From NCBI RefSeq assembly GCF_051133435.1, contig NZ_JBPGNY010000001.1:1-64000 (forward strand): 64,000 nt of DNA, read 5' to 3'. The stretch is from JAAYAO01 sp051133435 (GTDB taxonomy: Bacteria; Actinomycetota; Actinomycetes; Propionibacteriales; Propionibacteriaceae). The notes below the pieces were generated by a model. The model searched no databases. It was not told where the DNA came from and was given only the letters and a program-made list of their open reading frames with translations. Within the stretch, counting starts at the first letter, position 1; every line of letters starts with the position of its first letter. Shown in pieces: positions 1 to 8,581 of the stretch. Position numbers and translations under genes: made by a program.

Positions 1-3000
1 ATGTTTGAATGACCGTTCGATGGTGTCCGGGTGGTACAGCGAAGTGGCGTGGAGAAACGCTGGCTCCCGATCCACCCCGTACACATGCACTCCGTAACTG
101 ACGTGATGGTCAACTTCGAATAGCACCAGTTCGTTGATGAACTGCCAGTGACGCCGTAACCGGCGGTACGTCTCCTCGCGCAGGCGGCCGGCCTTCTCGT
201 CGGTGAAGTGCGTCTCGGGATGAATCAGGCCAACGGCCGAACCAGGCGATTTGGCATTTCGCCAGGTGGTTTCCATGAAGCACCGGTACAGATCCGGCTG
301 CAATCCCGCCAAGAACGGATACTGCTCGTCGGACCCGACGAACGCCGCCATAGCCGCGACTTCGGAGGTACCGGAAACAACGAGATCGGTTGTTTCAGCG
401 AACCCATAGGCGTACTCACGATGCTGTTTGTCTTCGGCTGAGGTCGACTTGGCCTTGAGCAGCCACCAAGGATCGACTTCAGCCAGCAGCGCATCCAAGT
501 CGGATCGCGGTCGAACCCACGGCGGGTTCCCCACCTGTAGGTCGAACCCGCCACGCCCGAATACCGTCGCGAAGTCGAGATGCCAGTGGAAGAAGCCCTG
601 CTCACTCGCAACCTTCTCGCACACGGCCAGCCACGGATGTTCCTCGAGCACCGAACGCACCGGTTTGGCCCCCGACCCGGCGAGCTCCAGGGTCTCCTGA
701 TCGGCCATGGCTTCCCACTGGTCGGCCGGCGAGAGCATGCTCATACCACGGGCGCCTCGACTGGCCAGCTTGCGCGTTCCCAGAATGCCTTCGGCGGCGT
801 CGATCCAGTCGTCGAGAGTTGGTGGCGCCACCTCGTCACCGGTCAGCGGCCAGAACCACAGGGCTGTCCAAGCGTCCATCATTCGCCGCAAGCGCCGGTA
901 GGCCCCGTTCTCATCGGCAAGCGATTCTTCGATCTGCTCCCTCGACACATGACTGCGTACCGAATCCGACGCTGTTTCCCCACGCCCCCACAGTGGAATG
1001 TGCCTCGCGGATTGCTCCTCAGCGACCTTGAGACGGCGGTACGCCATCGCCCACAGTTCCTCGGCTTGTTGGGCTACGGCCACGAGTCGGTCGAGTTGCT
1101 TCTTGGTGGGTTTGCCCCGCACCTTCTTTTGCCACTGCTTGACGCGAGCGACGCGTTCGGGAATGAGCTTCTTGGCTTCCTTCGATTCGGAGGTGGCTCC
1201 CCAGCCGAAAGCCGGAAGCAACCAGTGGGGGATGCGGCCGTCGGAGCCGCTGAGTTCGGGCCGGTCCTGCTCGATGCGCGAGGCAACGTCGGTGAGAGGT
1301 TTTGCGGCGGGTGGGGTCTTCAGCCAGGACTTGTCGTTGACCTGGTCTCGCGAGTAGAACGACCGCGATGCCCCGACCAATGAGTTACCGCGGCGCAGTC
1401 GCAGACCGAACCAAGGTGCCTGCAGGCCTTCTGCCATGGTGTCGAGCCACAGGGTGATTTCGGCGAACTCAACGGCGGTGGCGTTCAGGTCGACGCCGTA
1501 GACGTTGTGCAGTGCCAGGTAGGCCTTCACCTTTTGCAACTCGGCAGGGTAGAAGTCAGGGTCGATCCGCTCCCCCACTTCTTCCTGCCGACGCCGCAGG
1601 TACTGTTCGGCAAGTTGCCGCACGGCCTCGATGGCGAAGGCGCCCGACCCCAGAGCGGGCTCGCACACGGTCAGCGCCAAGATATCCTCAGCACTGGTGC
1701 GACCGTTCTGATCGAGTAGTTCGGTGAGTGCTTCCGAGACGGTGAACTTCGTGAGCACCTCAGGGGTGTAGTAAGAGGCGGAACGCTGCCGCTCTCGGCC
1801 CGACAGGCGGAAGACGAACTGCCCCCGGGTGTAGCGACGGCGACTCTCCTGCCCGGTGATCGGATCCTTGTCCCGGACGAAGTCCTTGTCGTCCAAATGA
1901 TCGGCCCGGTCGACCGGAACCACCCACGACCCCTTGGACGGGTTCCCGTCCTTGGCCACCTCGTAGAGGTCCGCATCGGCAAATGAGCCTGAATAGCTCA
2001 TCAGGCCTTCGTACACGGCTCCGAGCTGGTTAATGCCCAGTTCGACATAGCTGATGAAGCCGCGCTCCTTGCCGGGGCGTTCCTTGCTCAACAGCAGCCG
2101 CCGCAAAACCTGCTGGAGGGCGTGGTTGCCCAGTCCGACCTCATCGATCAGGGCCGTGGCCCTGGGAGCGAACAGGTCGGCGCGCAGCGGCTGGAACTCC
2201 AGTCCTCGCTCCACCAAGCGATCCGAGTTGTCGGGCAAGCTGTGCCCCTGGTCGACCAGCCGAAACAGCAGCCCCAAAGAGTCGTAGAAGTAGGTGCCGG
2301 AGCGAGTACCCGGTGCAACAAGTTCGACCTGTACCAACTCACGCAGCCGGTCGAGCGAGTATCCGCGCGCGTAATCGGGGTCTCCGACGGGAAGGATTTT
2401 CAACTCCGGCGACGCCTCGGCATAGAGCAGGAACAGGATGCGGTACAGATACCGCAGCGATTGCAGGGCCAACGGCTGCGCTTGGTCGGCGGGTAGCGGG
2501 GCGAGCCCTTGGGCTCGGCGTCGATCGACCACCTCGTTGGCGATGATCTCGATCGATTCGCGGACCCCTTCACGCAGGTCGGCCGATACCCCGACGGTGT
2601 GGGCCACCGACTTCTCGAGGGTTTCGTCCCACCAGATACTGCCCTCGGCGTCCGGAGCCAGGGACTCGGCATCCAGCGCCACCAAAGCACGGTCGGTCTC
2701 TCCGCCCTGTTTCAGTTGCCCGCGTTCGGCGATGGTGTGCAGATCGACTGCCAGATACCGGCCCTCGGGCCAGCGGGAGGCTTCGGCGACCACGAGCCAG
2801 CGTCCCGCCATGATCAGCGCGTACTTCGTCTGGTCGTCATTCAGGAACAGGGTCGAGACGAGCTTGGTGGCCGAGGTGATCGGTTCCTCGTCATCGCCGA
2901 CGTATGGTTCGGCGAGAGTCTCGGCGCGGCGGGCAAATAGTTCGTCCAGTGAACCGACCGGGTTCGCCTCAACGAGAGCGAGGCTGGGCTCCAAGCCGGG

Positions 3001-3321
3001 TGAGCGCAGCAACCGCACCGGGCCGTTGATGCTGACTTCATAGGGCCCGGGTTCATATCCGAGGATCCGGCGCAGTTCGGCGTGCAGGTCGGCTGCGGCA
3101 TGGGCCCCGTTGCCATCATCCGAGTAGAGGGCGGCCATGGCGGTGGCGAGTTTGGCTCTTTCGGCGGTGAACCGGGAGCGCGTGGTCGGGTGCTCTGCCG
3201 ATTTCCATTGTTTGACCCGCTCGAGCACCCGGGCCAGATATGACTCCTTGCGCGAATCGGTGGTGAAGAAGTGTTCGCTGATCCAGTCTTCAACGACCAA
3301 CAAGGCGTCGCTGTCAGCCAT
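1..3321 (-). CDS. drmMI: DISARM class 1-type adenine-specific DNA methylase (DrmMI-like), partial at window edge
   Basis: This is a large Eco57I-type N6-adenine methyltransferase, read from an ATG at 3321 and still open at base 1 (1107 codons visible). The AdoMet-binding motif I reads EPALGSGAF near residue 557. The catalytic motif IV reads NPPW near residue 932. Both lie in the same frame, and I see no frameshift between them. The start overlaps the stop of the helicase gene by 8 bp, which implies translational coupling. In class 1 DISARM, drmMI follows drmD and methylates host DNA so that self is spared. The drmA, drmB and drmC genes would be expected just off the left edge, so the system name is an inference from two of five genes. 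A stand-alone type IIG or BREX-like methylase is the alternative. Confidence 0.8.
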   Translation of the reverse strand, partial: MADSDALLVVEDWISEHFFTTDSRKESYLARVLERVKQWKSAEHPTTRSRFTAERAKLATAMAALYSDDGNGAHAAADLHAELRRILGYEPGPYEVSINGPVRLLRSPGLEPSLALVEANPVGSLDELFARRAETLAEPYVGDDEEPITSATKLVSTLFLNDDQTKYALIMAGRWLVVAEASRWPEGRYLAVDLHTIAERGQLKQGGETDRALVALDAESLAPDAEGSIWWDETLEKSVAHTVGVSADLREGVRESIEIIANEVVDRRRAQGLAPLPADQAQPLALQSLRYLYRILFLLYAEASPELKILPVGDPDYARGYSLDRLRELVQVELVAPGTRSGTYFYDSLGLLFRLVDQGHSLPDNSDRLVERGLEFQPLRADLFAPRATALIDEVGLGNHALQQVLRRLLLSKERPGKERGFISYVELGINQLGAVYEGLMSYSGSFADADLYEVAKDGNPSKGSWVVPVDRADHLDDKDFVRDKDPITGQESRRRYTRGQFVFRLSGRERQRSASYYTPEVLTKFTVSEALTELLDQNGRTSAEDILALTVCEPALGSGAFAIEAVRQLAEQYLRRRQEEVGERIDPDFYPAELQKVKAYLALHNVYGVDLNATAVEFAEITLWLDTMAEGLQAPWFGLRLRRGNSLVGASRSFYSRDQVNDKSWLKTPPAAKPLTDVASRIEQDRPELSGSDGRIPHWLLPAFGWGATSESKEAKKLIPERVARVKQWQKKVRGKPTKKQLDRLVAVAQQAEELWAMAYRRLKVAEEQSARHIPLWGRGETASDSVRSHVSREQIEESLADENGAYRRLRRMMDAWTALWFWPLTGDEVAPPTLDDWIDAAEGILGTRKLASRGARGMSMLSPADQWEAMADQETLELAGSGAKPVRSVLEEHPWLAVCEKVASEQGFFHWHLDFATVFGRGGFDLQVGNPPWVRPRSDLDALLAEVDPWWLLKAKSTSAEDKQHREYAYGFAETTDLVVSGTSEVAAMAAFVGSDEQYPFLAGLQPDLYRCFMETTWRNAKSPGSAVGLIHPETHFTDEKAGRLREETYRRLRRHWQFINELVLFEVDHHVSYGVHVYGVDREPAFLHATSLYHPDTIERSFKH

Positions 3322-6142
3322 GGCCGGCCTCCGGGGTGTCGTCGGGAAGCACCACCAGCAGTGGACGTACCAGCTGACGGTCGGGGGTCATGTCTCGACT
3401 CAAGCGTTCTTGAGCCTCCACCAACGTGCGCCGCTGCCGCACATTCTCGCGCTGGTCCAAGGCGTCCGCATCGGCTTGCCACTCCTCGGCGCGGGCCACC
3501 CATTCGTCCACCCGTGTCTTGGCGGCTGCGTGGGCCGCCTGGAACTGCAACCGGACGGTTTGCTCCGCTTGGGTGACCGCGGGCCGCACCAGATCGATGC
3601 CGGGCAGTTGCACCGGCCCGGGGTTGGCGTGCTCGCCGATCAGTCCGGCCGCGGCAAGCATCTCGCCAGCGGAGGCATGGGTGTCCATGAACGGCTTCGG
3701 GCCGTGGAATCGGGCTGTCAGCCACGACGAAGCCACCACTTGGCCTCGCCGGTTGATCAAGGTGCCGTTCAACAGCACCGTGGGGACGTCGACGTCGCCG
3801 CGCACCGCGAAGATCACGTTGTGCTCGAGGGTTGCCAAGGCCCGGTCGGCGGCCCAGTCGAGTACCGGGTGCAGGGGTCCGAGATAGTGCGCGGCAGGCC
3901 ACGACGACGAGGTGGTGTCAGTGAGGGCGTCCTCCAGGATCTGGCTGCCGGTACCAGGCTCGGTGACCAGTTGCAGTCTGTCCAACACGTTGCGGTCGTC
4001 CAGGTACCCCTGGGGTAGTACTTCGAATCGCTGCCGAAGGTCAGCCGGCGGGACGAACTCGACGATCTGTCCGCCGTCGTGTTCGCGCCAGCCCACACCA
4101 CCTCCGGCGGGGTCTTTCTCCGGTTGTCCCCGGTAATACTCCTGAAGCGCGTCCCGGAGGAAATCGACCTCACTCGGGTACAGCTGGTTGCTCCCCTCGA
4201 CCGCCGGGGCCGGCTGTTCGTCCGCGGGGTCATCGAGGTACTGAGCCAACCAATCCTCCACCGACGTGGAGACATCAGCCGGGTCGGCAACCACATCGGG
4301 CAGTTGCTTGGCGCCGGCGAGTACCTGGCGGATTGCCTCCTCCTCGGCAGCGACGCTGTAGCAGCCCATCAGGCTCGCAGCATCGCCCAAGGCGCGGTGT
4401 GCCTCGTGCTCGCGGGCTACCAGTGAGGTGAGTACCCGAATATCACCGGCGAATCGGTCATTCTCGGGATTCAGCAGCAGCGTTGTGATCTGCGGTGACT
4501 GCTTTTGGCCATACCTGTCGATGCGGCCGTTGCGTTGCTCCAGCCGGATGAGGCTCCACGGAATATCGAAGTGGATCAGGTGGTGGCATTGCTTGTGCAG
4601 ATTGACACCCTCGGAGGCGACGTCACCGGTGACCAACACCCGAATCGGAGAACTCGTCTGTTTGAAGCTCTCGACGATGGCCTGCTGTTGGTCGTCGGCC
4701 AGACCGCCGTGCAGAACTTCGACTTGGTTGTCCTTCAAGCCGAGGTCTTTGCGCAGTTGTGTTTGCAACCAGTGCAAGGTGGCGACGCGTTCGGAGAACA
4801 CCACAGCGCGCATCGATGAACGCTTGCCGATGCCCACTTCGTCGCGTAGGTATGCCACCAATGCCTGGTACTTCGACGAGTTCGCCATGGTGGCTTCGTT
4901 GAGTTCGGCAAGGGTCTGCAGGGCGCGGGCCTCGCGCTGAGCGGCGGGGGTGTCGTCCAGCCGCTCCAACCGGTTCTCGATGGTGTCGCGCAGGGCCTCC
5001 GGGGAGGACAGGAAGGCTTTGGCCAGCGTCCAGGGGAACAGTGACTTGTTGTTGCCCGAGTATGGCGATGAGTCTGCCGGACGGATCCAGGTGTCGACCA
5101 GTTCGTCGATCACCGCGTTCTCCTGCGGTGACGCGTCGATGAGGCGGTTGTCGGGTTCGAGCCGTTCGGCCCAGTCGGCGCCGACCTCCTCGGCTACTTC
5201 GGCGCTGTGTCGGTGCCGCCGGATGGTCAGTTGCTCCACCCGTTCCAGATCCAGTTCGCCATCGGCCTTGACCGCGGTCGGGTCCAGCAGGCGAACCAGT
5301 TCTGCGAAGGAGTCACGAGAACCGTTGTGCGGGGTTGCCGAGGCGAGAATGAGGGCGTCGGCCTGTGGGGCCAGGATCGCGGCCAGCCTGTTGTTCAGCG
5401 TGGCGGTGTTGGTGATGTTGTGGGATTCGTCGATGACCACCGCGTCCCAATGGTGCCTGCGCAGATCATGGACGAAGCGTTCCTGCTTGAGGGTGTCGAT
5501 GGAAATGATGACGCGGCGAAAGTAGGAGAATGGGTTCCGGTTGGCCGGCAGCTTCTGCTTAACCCGCGCCACACCCTGGGAGTCGAGCCGCACGAACGGA
5601 ATGGCGAAGCGTGACCACATCTCGTGCTGCATTTGTTCCAGCACGTGCCGGGGGGTGACTACCAGAATCCGCTCCCCTCGTCCACGGCGGATCAACTCGG
5701 CCAGGATCATGCCGATCTCGAGGGTCTTGCCCAAACCAACAGCATCGGCGAGCAGAATCCGGGGCCGCAGAGTGTCGGGATCCAGGGCTTTGGCAACCGC
5801 CTTTTGCTGATACCCCAGTTGCCTGGCCAGCATTCGGGTTGACACTGTCAGCGAGGGATCGCTGAGGGGTACCGCAGTCTTGCGCAGGGTCGCTTCCATC
5901 CAGAGCCGGGAGCGCCGGTATCTGGAAGAATCGTCGGCTCTGACTTGTACGTCGCGGGGGTCATTTGGTGTGACTTTGTCCAGCGACGGGTAAAACACTG
6001 CCTCGTGCGTACGTACCAACTCGGACAGACCCTGCACATTGAGCACCGGCCCGTCCGCGGACTCATCCACCGAAGTGACAAGCCAGTCCTCGTCTCGTAC
6101 CCGGACCACGCTGCCCGGAGCGAACATGTCATCGCTGCGCAT
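3314..6142 (-). CDS. drmD: SNF2-family helicase, DISARM DrmD-like
   Basis: This is a 942-residue SF2/SNF2 ATPase. The Walker A motif is GLGKT at about residues 136-140 and the DEAH-type box is DESH at about 238-241. Motif III reads SATPHNG near 268-274. The C-terminal helicase half carries QRNGRIDRYGQ, the arginine-finger motif VI of the Rad54/HepA group. An upstream ATG at 6289 would run 137 bp into the glycosylase gene, so I take the ATG at 6142, which leaves a 10-bp gap. The length (about 950 residues) and the following Eco57I-type methylase with an 8-bp overlap match the drmD-drmMI pair that defines class 1 DISARM. The assigned role in phage DNA restriction is family knowledge. Confidence 0.82.
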   Translation of the reverse strand: MRSDDMFAPGSVVRVRDEDWLVTSVDESADGPVLNVQGLSELVRTHEAVFYPSLDKVTPNDPRDVQVRADDSSRYRRSRLWMEATLRKTAVPLSDPSLTVSTRMLARQLGYQQKAVAKALDPDTLRPRILLADAVGLGKTLEIGMILAELIRRGRGERILVVTPRHVLEQMQHEMWSRFAIPFVRLDSQGVARVKQKLPANRNPFSYFRRVIISIDTLKQERFVHDLRRHHWDAVVIDESHNITNTATLNNRLAAILAPQADALILASATPHNGSRDSFAELVRLLDPTAVKADGELDLERVEQLTIRRHRHSAEVAEEVGADWAERLEPDNRLIDASPQENAVIDELVDTWIRPADSSPYSGNNKSLFPWTLAKAFLSSPEALRDTIENRLERLDDTPAAQREARALQTLAELNEATMANSSKYQALVAYLRDEVGIGKRSSMRAVVFSERVATLHWLQTQLRKDLGLKDNQVEVLHGGLADDQQQAIVESFKQTSSPIRVLVTGDVASEGVNLHKQCHHLIHFDIPWSLIRLEQRNGRIDRYGQKQSPQITTLLLNPENDRFAGDIRVLTSLVAREHEAHRALGDAASLMGCYSVAAEEEAIRQVLAGAKQLPDVVADPADVSTSVEDWLAQYLDDPADEQPAPAVEGSNQLYPSEVDFLRDALQEYYRGQPEKDPAGGGVGWREHDGGQIVEFVPPADLRQRFEVLPQGYLDDRNVLDRLQLVTEPGTGSQILEDALTDTTSSSWPAAHYLGPLHPVLDWAADRALATLEHNVIFAVRGDVDVPTVLLNGTLINRRGQVVASSWLTARFHGPKPFMDTHASAGEMLAAAGLIGEHANPGPVQLPGIDLVRPAVTQAEQTVRLQFQAAHAAAKTRVDEWVARAEEWQADADALDQRENVRQRRTLVEAQERLSRDMTPDRQLVRPLLVVLPDDTPEAGHG

Positions 6143-6152
6143 CGTGGCCAGC

Positions 6153-7334
6153 CTAGCGACGTACCTCCACGACGGCGTCGAGGCCCTGCCAATCGGCGAG
6201 CCGGTGGAGTTCCTCGTCCAGAGCCTCGCGGGCTGCTGGGGCGTCGGCACCGGGTTCGAACCAGCGTCCCTTGACCTGCAACACGCCACTGGCGCGGTCG
6301 GCGCGCAGGTCGACCCGGCCGACGAACCGGTCGTGGTACAAGAACGGGTACACGTAGTAGCCGTAGCGGCGCTTGGCCTCGGGGACGTAGATCTCGATCC
6401 GGTAGTCGAAGTCGAACAGCCACTTCAGCCGGGCACGTTCGAAAACCATCGAGTCGAAGGGGCTGAACAGGGTGCCGCCCGGGCGGGGGGTCGAGGCCTT
6501 GGCGGTGACGTCCAGCCAGGCCGGCACTCGATCCGGGCCGACCACCACCGGCTCCACCTCCCCGGCCGCACTCAACCGGGTCAAGGCCGCGGCCGCCGAT
6601 GCCTTCGAGATCCGGAAGTAGTCGGCGACACAGCCGGTCGTGCCCACCCCCAGGGCACGGATCGTCCGCCGGCACAGTTCGGTCCTGGCCTCATCGGTGC
6701 TCAACGTGGGAGCGGCGGCCAGTGCCGGGCCGACCACCTCGGCGGTGGGTAGGTAGGCGCGTTCGAACTGGGCGTTGCGGTGGGCCGAACTGATCTCACC
6801 GGCCCAGAACAGGTACTCCAGTGCCTGTTTCACCACCGACCAGTTCCAACCCCAATGCTCCCGCTCGCGGGCCGGGGTCTCGGCGAAGACGATGGCTTCG
6901 GCCTGCCGGGCGGTCACCGGGCCGTGTTCGGCCACCACATGCCGCAGTTCCTCGACCAGGTGCGGGTGGGACTGTTGCACCCGGCGCATCCCGCCCCAGG
7001 CTTCCTGGTCGGCCGCGGCCATCCGGAACCGCAGGGCCGGGTAGAGCCGGACGTCGATCAGCGAGGCGGCGTGGCCCCAGTACTCGAACAGTCTGCGCGG
7101 GCTGCGATGCGCCGCCCGGTCGAGCAGCCGCGGGTCGTACTCCCCCAGCCTGGAGAACAGCGGCAGATAGTGGGCCCGGGCGACGACATTGATCGAGTCG
7201 ATCTGCAGCAGGGCCAGCCGGTCGATCTGACCTTGCACCTGCCGCATCGTCACGTTGTCCGGACGCGCCACGGCCAAGCCCTGCGCAGTCAGTGCGATGC
7301 GCAGGGCCCGGCCGGTGGTCAGAGTTCGGGTCAT
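6153..7334 (-). CDS. Winged-helix DNA glycosylase of the YcaQ/AlkX (HTH_42) family
   Basis: The product is 393 residues long, typical of the HTH_42 family whose E. coli member YcaQ/AlkX opens interstrand crosslinks and excises bulky N-alkyl purines. The catalytic segment QID at residues 44-46 is the Q-hydrophobic-D form seen in AlkX, not the QxQ form of azinomycin-resistance AlkZ. The family signature FEYWGH is present near residue 83. The gene lies 29 bp after A' and 10 bp before drmD on the same strand, so cotranscription with both is likely. Its first codons (7279-7311) have a 33-bp identical copy at 8505-8537, a duplication scar. The repair role is family knowledge; any role in defence is speculation. 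Confidence 0.85.
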   Translation of the reverse strand: MTRTLTTGRALRIALTAQGLAVARPDNVTMRQVQGQIDRLALLQIDSINVVARAHYLPLFSRLGEYDPRLLDRAAHRSPRRLFEYWGHAASLIDVRLYPALRFRMAAADQEAWGGMRRVQQSHPHLVEELRHVVAEHGPVTARQAEAIVFAETPAREREHWGWNWSVVKQALEYLFWAGEISSAHRNAQFERAYLPTAEVVGPALAAAPTLSTDEARTELCRRTIRALGVGTTGCVADYFRISKASAAAALTRLSAAGEVEPVVVGPDRVPAWLDVTAKASTPRPGGTLFSPFDSMVFERARLKWLFDFDYRIEIYVPEAKRRYGYYVYPFLYHDRFVGRVDLRADRASGVLQVKGRWFEPGADAPAAREALDEELHRLADWQGLDAVVEVRR

Positions 7335-7363
7335 CCGGTGTGAGACTACCGGCGACCGAAGGA

Positions 7364-8311
7364 TCAGTAGGTTTCCTTGGCCTTGTGCTCGGTGCCGAGT
7401 TCGTCGATCACATCCTGATCCATCTCGGTGACCAGGGAGCGACGGCAGGAAGACTCGTACCAGCTTTCGCCCTCGCCCTCACGAGCGCGGCTGTCGGCGC
7501 TCAGGACGCGGCCATCGGTACCGATCACCATGCCGAAGCTCATGTCGGTCACCGTGTCATCCTTGCCGGACAGATCGGGCGATCCGCCTGCAACGGTGAG
7601 GGTCACCTTCTTGGCCTTGAAGCCATCCACCGTGGTGTCGGTGACCTCGATCGTGCGGCCCTCGTCCTGGGGACCGTCAGCCAGGGCTTCGATCATCCGC
7701 TGGGCCTGCTCAGGGGTGGCCAGCTCGCTGATCAACAGCTCGTTGACCTTTTTGTAGGCCCGCTCGGTGGGCGAGTTGCCGCCCGTTCCCGAGCGCAGGT
7801 GCTTGCGCAGCTCGGCCCGGTCGGTCGGCAGGGCGTCGAGTTCGGCCTGGGTCCCGGCCGGATCCACCAGCAGGTAGCTCTGCGTGCCATCGTTCGAACT
7901 GTTGGCCATCCAACGCCACCCATCGGAGTCGAGGAAAACACGCTGAACCGACATCCGGTCGCCGTCCTGCTCGCTGACGCAATGGGTGAACATCCACTTA
8001 CCCTCGGGGATGGACGTGATCGGGCGCTTGCTGAGCTCATCGGGCTTGCCAGTGGCATCGTCGGACGGGCTGTCGGGCATGGGCCCATCCTCAGCCGGCT
8101 CGGCCGGCTTCGGCTGGTCGCCGGGGCTGGTGGCGGGCGGCTGCTGGACCGCAGCGCCGGCAGCGCCATCGGTGGACACTGCCCACGAACCGGTCGCGAT
8201 ACCGCCGACCATCATGGCCGCGACACCGGCCACGGCAATCGAGCGCCAGTTGCGCCGGACAGTCGACTTCTCGAAAGTGCGGGTCTTATTCGTGAACTCA
8301 TGTCGTTCCAT
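7364..8311 (-). CDS. Membrane-anchored extracytoplasmic protein A', paralogue of the ECF-linked protein at 8582-9637
   Basis: About 315 residues: a short cytoplasmic N-terminus, one transmembrane helix (about 23-45), a Pro/Glu-rich linker and an extracytoplasmic domain with two conserved cysteines (THCVSEQ and ESSCRR) that could form a disulfide. The domain aligns along its length with A. I place the start at 8311 because GAGGTGA stands 7-8 nt upstream. An in-frame ATG at 8341 corresponds to the old sigma-factor start codon (see the separate entry). The function is not known. Its position suggests an anti-sigma-like or signal-sensing partner of an ECF factor, although no recognisable zinc anti-sigma motif is present. 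Confidence 0.7.
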   Translation of the reverse strand: MERHEFTNKTRTFEKSTVRRNWRSIAVAGVAAMMVGGIATGSWAVSTDGAAGAAVQQPPATSPGDQPKPAEPAEDGPMPDSPSDDATGKPDELSKRPITSIPEGKWMFTHCVSEQDGDRMSVQRVFLDSDGWRWMANSSNDGTQSYLLVDPAGTQAELDALPTDRAELRKHLRSGTGGNSPTERAYKKVNELLISELATPEQAQRMIEALADGPQDEGRTIEVTDTTVDGFKAKKVTLTVAGGSPDLSGKDDTVTDMSFGMVIGTDGRVLSADSRAREGEGESWYESSCRRSLVTEMDQDVIDELGTEHKAKETY

Positions 8312-8341
8312 GATTTTTTCACCTCGTTCGTTCGGCTTCAT
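8312..8341 (-). pseudogene. Vestigial start of a duplicated ECF sigma gene, now the leader of A'
   Basis: Reading on the minus strand from the ATG at 8341 gives MKPNERGEK, matching MKETERGEE at the start of the intact sigma gene (10193). The identity continues upstream through the promoter. After about ten codons the similarity stops and the A' gene begins. The Shine-Dalgarno sequence of A' (GAGGTG) corresponds to the GAGGCG codons of the sigma gene. I read this as the remnant of a sigma gene deleted after a tandem duplication. Confidence 0.65.
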
Positions 8342-8368
8342 ACTCTGGAAATGTCCGCCGCCGCTTCT

Positions 8369-8395
8369 GATTCGACAGTTCACGGCCAACTTTTT
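8369..8395 (-). promoter_or_regulatory. ECF-type promoter copy 2, upstream of A' and the alkX-drmD-drmMI genes
   Basis: On the minus strand the core reads AAAAAGTTGGCC, then GTGAACTGTCGAATC. It differs from the copy before the sigma gene (10221-10247) at only two positions, and an A-rich stretch precedes both. GTTGGC and GTCGAA could be the -35 and -10 boxes of an ECF promoter, but the exact boxes are inferred. It is the nearest recognisable promoter upstream of A' and the closely spaced genes that follow. Confidence 0.6.
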
Positions 8396-8501
8396 GAGTT
8401 TTTCCTCCGGCCCTTGTCCGGCGAATACGGGGATACTCCGCCCAACGGTGCTGAGCCGGCTGTGGACGGCCGGATGCCCTTCCGAACGTGCAGAAACGAC
8501 C

Positions 8502-8560
8502 GGGCCCTGCGCAGTCAGTGCGATGCGCAGGGCCCGGTTGGGGGTGGGATTTATCCGGTG
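8502..8560 (-). pseudogene. Fragment of the 5' end of the alkX-like gene (duplication scar), forming a strong hairpin
   Basis: Bases 8505-8537 are identical to 7279-7311 inside the first codons of the glycosylase gene. Similarity continues through the former start region (ATCCGGTGTGAGA) to the stop of the preceding A gene. The fragment has lost its ATG (ATA here). It contains a perfect 12-bp inverted repeat, 8502-8513 with 8524-8535, followed on the minus strand by GTCGTTTC, so it may now serve as the terminator of the sigma-A operon. Confidence 0.6.
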
Positions 8561-8581
8561 TGAGACCGGCGACCCGGAGGG

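Noticed and set aside
1..6142. BREX or type I restriction-modification instead of DISARM
   Set aside because: The helicase is SNF2-type rather than HsdR or BrxHI-like, and no PglZ, BrxC or HsdS gene is visible. It is not fully excluded, since the left part of the locus is missing.
6143..6289. N-terminal extension of the helicase to an ATG at 6289
   Set aside because: The extension overlaps the alkX-like gene by 137 bp in another frame and has no family-like sequence.
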